From Hetaerina americana (lineage: Eukaryota > Arthropoda > Insecta > Odonata > Calopterygidae), in assembly GCA_022747635.1 (NCBI GenBank), contig JAKTNV010000001.1, positions 25,314,490 through 25,378,489 of the forward strand: a stretch of DNA of 64,000 bases, written 5' to 3'. Made by a program: the position numbers and the translations under genes. Position 1 is the first letter of the stretch. Every line of letters starts with the position of its first letter. Of the stretch, positions 59,535 to 64,000 are shown piece after piece. The notes beneath the pieces are model-generated. The model was given only the letters and a program-made list of their open reading frames with translations, made no database searches and was not told the DNA's origin.

Positions 59535-60375
59535 ATAAACATCATGTGTTCAGAAACATTCGATAAATTGTGAGAAAGAAAAGTATGGTATGTAATAGTT
59601 TTTACAAGAGCATTAGGTGTCTCTATCCCGTCCCATCTCACCCTGAGCAATCACACAGGAAAGAGGCGGGAAAACCAATTTTTATAGGGAGAAATGATCG
59701 CAAATTCAAGGTAAAATGCTAAGGCACAAAGAACGAATAAAACAAATATTTCTTTTCTGAATAAAACAATTGTTGATTGGTACACCTTACCTGCAAAACT
59801 ATTCGAGCCCTTTTATAACAGGGTAAAAGACTTTTAAGAAAAGATGTAAACAATGTATGTAATAATTTGATTGATGTGTTCCGTAAAATTGTATGAAACA
59901 GCTTAATTTTTGATTTGGTATCCTGTTGATTGGGAATCTGATGTTGATGAGATCTCGTATGTCATGTTACTTTTTCCAAGGCAAGTTTGATTATAATACT
60001 TGTATGCCTTGTTGGACTTGTGTGCCATCTGAAATTGTCTATCTGCACATGTAAGTTTAAATAATAATAATAGTCATTTTAGGAGAGCGTTGTTACGCGC
60101 TATTCGATGTTTTTCGAAGTTTAATTCTTCTGTGATGGGCTAACTGGTCGATTCAGCAGAAAAGACGACAGAGAGAGAGAGAGAGAGAGGAGAACTTTCA
60201 CAGCCTATAGACGCGACAATGAAATTCTGCCTCTAAATTGTCGACATTTGTAAAACCGGCATCGAAATCGTCCCTGAAATCGGCATCGTAATATCGAGGA
60301 AGTTTTTTTTACTGATATCGTGTTGCGACATCATAAAACCTATGTCGCACGGCCATATTTTCTGCTTGCAGTCGA
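59535..60375. other. Intergenic with (GA)n
   Basis: (GA)n at 60170-60189 and a short GGCATCGAAATCG-type patch at 60238-60295 echoing the minisatellite words. Nothing else recognised. Confidence 0.5.
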
Positions 60376-60379
60376 GAAA

Positions 60380-60500
60380 ATATATCCCCGTCATTCCTCC
60401 ACCCCGTTGGCATAGCATTCTGCCTTCTATCAAAGCCTTCCTTCACCATGGCACTACCTCTTAGTTCCTATTCCAAACAGTTTCCATCACTTCTTCGAAT
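60380..60500 (-). mobile_element. Weak LINE remnant
   Basis: CATTCCTCCACCCCGTTGGC and AGCATTCTGCCTTCTATCAA resemble the LINE tail (RMLG region) on the minus strand. Confidence 0.35.
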
Positions 60501-60986
60501 TCCAACCAAAGGTTAAGACTTATGAGATATCTTAATGGAAAATTATATCGCTATCAGTGGAGCGGGAATGAGATTACAGTTCTCGCATACAGGCCCCTTT
60601 ATCTAGAGTATCGGAAAAATCTTTGTGAGGCTAGCTTTTCAGGTTTTAGGTTTAACACGTGCCTCCTGAGGAGAGATCACCTGATTTTTCCGCAGAATAG
60701 AGAGAACGTCATGTTAATTTGGAATGCGAGGTTTTTCCTTAAGTCATCGCTCGTCAGGCAGTTCCGGATCTCTTCGTATGTCTTCATAACTAAACATAGG
60801 GACGGCCTCTGTAGTCACGCTCGCTTTTATTGTTGGCATCATGACGTAATCATTGTTGCGTAATGACCGTAATAATGACGTCATAACTATCCGCTAATTA
60901 AAGAGAAATTGAGCTAAAGAATATCCATGGGATTAGACTCTTCTAATATTTCCAATTCACCGATGTTTTTTTAAGAAAAAACAATA

Positions 60987-61704
60987 CACGAGGGCTGTCT
61001 TGAAAGAAACCTCCGTTGTCGTGTAGCGTGAGGACACGTGGGGGGAACCGAATGGTCGCTGTATTGACGCACACAGTAAGTCAGTGCGCCTCGAATTTCA
61101 GTGATAAGGTTTTTACTGATAAAAAAAACTTCAAAGCCACTGAAATTCATCATAGGGATATTTGCGATCTCTATGGACCAAATATGACGAGTGACAAGAG
61201 TTGAGTATGTCAGTGTTGTCGTTCGTTTAAGAGTGAACAAACAAATGTCCATGGTGATGATGGTGATGATGACAGAGGTGGCCGCCGCCCCCGTCTGTGG
61301 TGAACAATGAACTTCATCTGAAAATTGATGAAAAAGTTCGTGTAAACCGGTGTTTTACGATATCGGAATCCTTAGAAAGTTTTCCACAGATTTATACGAC
61401 TCTGTTGCATGGGAACGCGACTGAATAGTTAAGGCTACTGTACATGTTTTGTGCTCATCTCGATGAGGAACTTCAAGATGCCATCATCAGCCAGGTTGGC
61501 TGATATCTCAGGTGGCAGAATTTTATGCTGAAGGAATTTGAAAATTAGTTCAGAGATACGACGATTGTTTGAATCTTTTTGGTGAATATATGCATAAAAA
61601 TGGTAGGGATATGTAGATTTGAGATGAAAACAATAACTTTTTTGTATATATTCCATTGTATTTTTATTATAACATAACGGAGGTTACTTTGTGGAAAGCC
61701 CTTG
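60987..61704 (+). mobile_element. Internally deleted mariner-like element
   Basis: Inverted ends (left CACGAGGGCTGTC...AACCTCCGTT; right, inwards, CAAGGGCTTTCC...AACCTCCGTT) are bordered by TA (60985-60986, 61705-61706). The interior around 61260-61400 resembles a transposase N-terminal region (ELHLKIDEKVR, then a frameshifted FTISELSESFPQ-like stretch by eye). It is 718 bp, with no usable frame. Different lineage from the other mariners here. Confidence 0.8.
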
Positions 61705-61949
61705 TATTAAGGTCCACGGAACATTTTCAAAACAGAGGAATAAACCCATAAAGTATGACGACACACGGAGACATGTCCGATTGCCGTTATATGTGGGCAT
61801 GCGTCCATGACTAGCGTTTCTCGGGAAGAACTATGTACAAAAGAATAGCTAGCAATCATCGGGACAGTACTAAGGTAATCATAGTAATCACGTCAATATG
61901 GGGTGCTACGGCAAAACATGTGCGAGAAATGACATATGGGGTACGAGGG

Positions 61950-62150
61950 GTTAAAGACCAAGAGGGAGGGAAATAATAGGCATTTTGAATTAAACAAAGG
62001 GAGGTAGGAACTGTGAACAAGAACTAAGAGCAAGTTAAAGTTGCATGGAGTGTTGGGATTAAGGATATTTGGTACCATTGTAAGGTAATACTTGGGATTG
62101 CAGTAGAGTGTCGTGGTAGGGTACATCAAAAATCTAACCTAAACCTTTTA
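61950..62150 (+). mobile_element. LINE 3' remnant
   Basis: GACCAAGAGGGAGGGAAAT and the terminal TACATCAAAAATCTAACCTA resemble the family 3' end. Confidence 0.5.
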
Positions 62151-62159
62151 AAATACTGC

Positions 62160-64000
62160 TATTAATAAACACGAAATACTTTGCAGAAATGTATGGATAT
62201 AAATGAGGATTTTCAATCAGAATATCGGATTTAAATGCCCGAAAAAATATTTTGTTGAGAGCAGTCCCTGTCGACGAAAATCTGATTTGACACATCAATT
62301 TTAACCAAAAATGGATTTTTTTTACCTATCTGGGTTGATGTAGTAGATTGCAAAAGTCATATTAACTATATTTTACGACTTAGTTAAGTATGATATGCCT
62401 CACCAGCGAAAAAAAGGAAAACAATGGTATTTCGGTATTCTTACTAACCTAAGGGTCTATAGGATATAAATCAGGACGCCACCTCTGGACAACTTAAGCT
62501 TCATCAAAGTGCCTTGTGATATTTTTCAGATACATGTTTCTCGAATTTAAAATTCAGTTTAATAATCCTCGTAGTTTTGACATTTGTATACTTTTAATGA
62601 TAACAAACAAGTCTCGTGGCATTTGCTACAATCTAACACAGGTAAACTTTCTAAAAAATCTACTCCCAGCATAGAGGAAGGCACCCAAGGTCACCATGGA
62701 ATTCCGAAGGCGACACCCCCACCTTCGTCTCGTAGATGTGATAACGTGTGAATTTCGCACGCTCAGACGTGTGAAATAAAACCCAAAATTCCCTACGCGC
62801 GAAAAAATATATCATTCGTATTACTCAATATTTTGTACACCTTCGCAGAAGTGGAAAATGAGTCGGCAAAGGAGTAAATGTTCTTCTCTACGCCTTCCTA
62901 AGTACCCTGGAAAGTAATGTTTGCACTTGTCATTACCGTACGTACTAACTGTATATGGCAAGTGTGCATCGGCATCATACGATTTCTCCCTTTAAAAAAA
63001 TACACCTTTGGCTGCGGTCTTACCAGAAGGCATTTAAGTTGGCTTGTCAGTAACTAAGTGAATCGGTACATCGTCAAATATATTATCATATTCGATTCAT
63101 AACGATACAATTTTTGAAGAATATCCCTTGTTTACTCTGCCAAAAAATATACATAATTTCAAATTCTCAATCGATTTAAATCGCTTGTTTAAGCTTTAAT
63201 TCAGTCATAATTTTCAACGATCGTGAGTAAATCCATAGCAATCGCCAAATTGTTATTGTCAATGCTATGTTGCCATGTGGCATATGAATCCGATAGTTAA
63301 AATATATTAATTTTTAATATTATTTCGCAATGAAGGTGGTTCAATGATTTATTTCAGTAAACCATGTATTTTTATACTGGAAAAAAAATTCAATACTTTC
63401 TCAAGAAATATACAAAATTCATTACTTTAACGCTGAAGTAAGTGGGTTTGCTTACCAACTTATTTTAGATTTAGAAGCAAAGTTACCAGTTCATGCACCG
63501 ATATTTGAAATTACGCATTTTTTGGCAATATAGGTGTAATATTACGCTAGAGTTAGATTGGGTACCTGTAGTCAGTTTTACGTATTTTATATCCCCATTC
63601 ATGCCATGGACTATCCCACTACGTTCTCTGTAGGCATGGTAGAATTGACATTTTTTGGATGAAACAATTATATTTAAGTTGTTTCCTCCATAAGAACCCT
63701 CACGAAATTGGTTAGCTTTGATATTAAATATTAAAAAAATGAAGCCGTGAGGATATGCTCTTCAAAATGCCAAACAACAGACAGTAGTTTCTACACCAGT
63801 GCCCTAAGTTTGATGAAACGCGTATATACCTGTGCTAGCTTCTTAAGAGAGTAATACGGTCTGTCACATATTATTTCTCACGCTGACGTAACTAAGATTG
63901 CGATCTTCCACTGCATAATTTACATCAGGATTCTATAATTGTTTTGTTATGTCGTGGAAACAAGGCGATTGTCCCAGAAGCAATTAAGTAACGTTTTTTA
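62160..64000. other. Intergenic, no features recognised
   Basis: AT-rich with no open frame of note and no repeat family recognised. Confidence 0.4.

Overview
This is a window of AT-rich, intron-bearing animal nuclear DNA, most likely from an arthropod. The evidence is spliced exons with GT/GC-AG boundaries, several mariner-type transposons, tRNA-derived SINEs, fragments of non-LTR retrotransposons and many long (TA)n arrays. Nothing seen by eye looks bacterial or viral. The species cannot be named from sequence alone.

One host gene is supported. It lies on the minus strand from about 19452 (ATG) to 3072 (stop) and has six coding exons: 19392-19452, 17591-17784, 14855-15193, 10545-10983, 5193-5359 and 3072-3224. 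The phases agree throughout and the exons join into a 450-residue protein. In order it has an acyl-CoA-binding domain, a Ser/Pro-rich linker ending in an acidic FFAT-like motif, a low-complexity region, a short coiled coil and a C-terminal tail anchor. That is the architecture of ACBD5, the peroxisome-ER tether that binds very-long-chain acyl-CoA. One intron (15194-17590) appears to use a GC donor. The introns carry SINEs, a dead mariner, LINE scraps and a small retroelement with 60-bp inverted arms.

From about 19.5 kb to the end I find no convincing host gene. The sequence is a graveyard of repeats: two closely related mariner copies (31.4-32.6 kb and 53.9-55.2 kb), more decayed mariners (29.7-30.8 kb and 61.0-61.7 kb), at least a dozen pieces of a LINE family, two SINE families plus a third tRNA-like repeat, palindromic elements, a 114-134-bp satellite (57.8-58.4 kb) and about a dozen (TA)n arrays. 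Many of the arrays abut transposon ends.

The most notable non-genic observations are these. One mariner copy has its 3' end replaced by an inverted copy of its own 5' end. Its near-identical partner lacks the four-residue core of the linker motif, so the two defects are complementary. There is also a scattered set of hairpins with a hammerhead-like CTGANGA-stem-GAAA layout, two of them inside small elements with clear target-site duplications. Exact ends of decayed repeats are approximate, and one stretch near 14.8-14.9 kb may be offset by one base in my counting.
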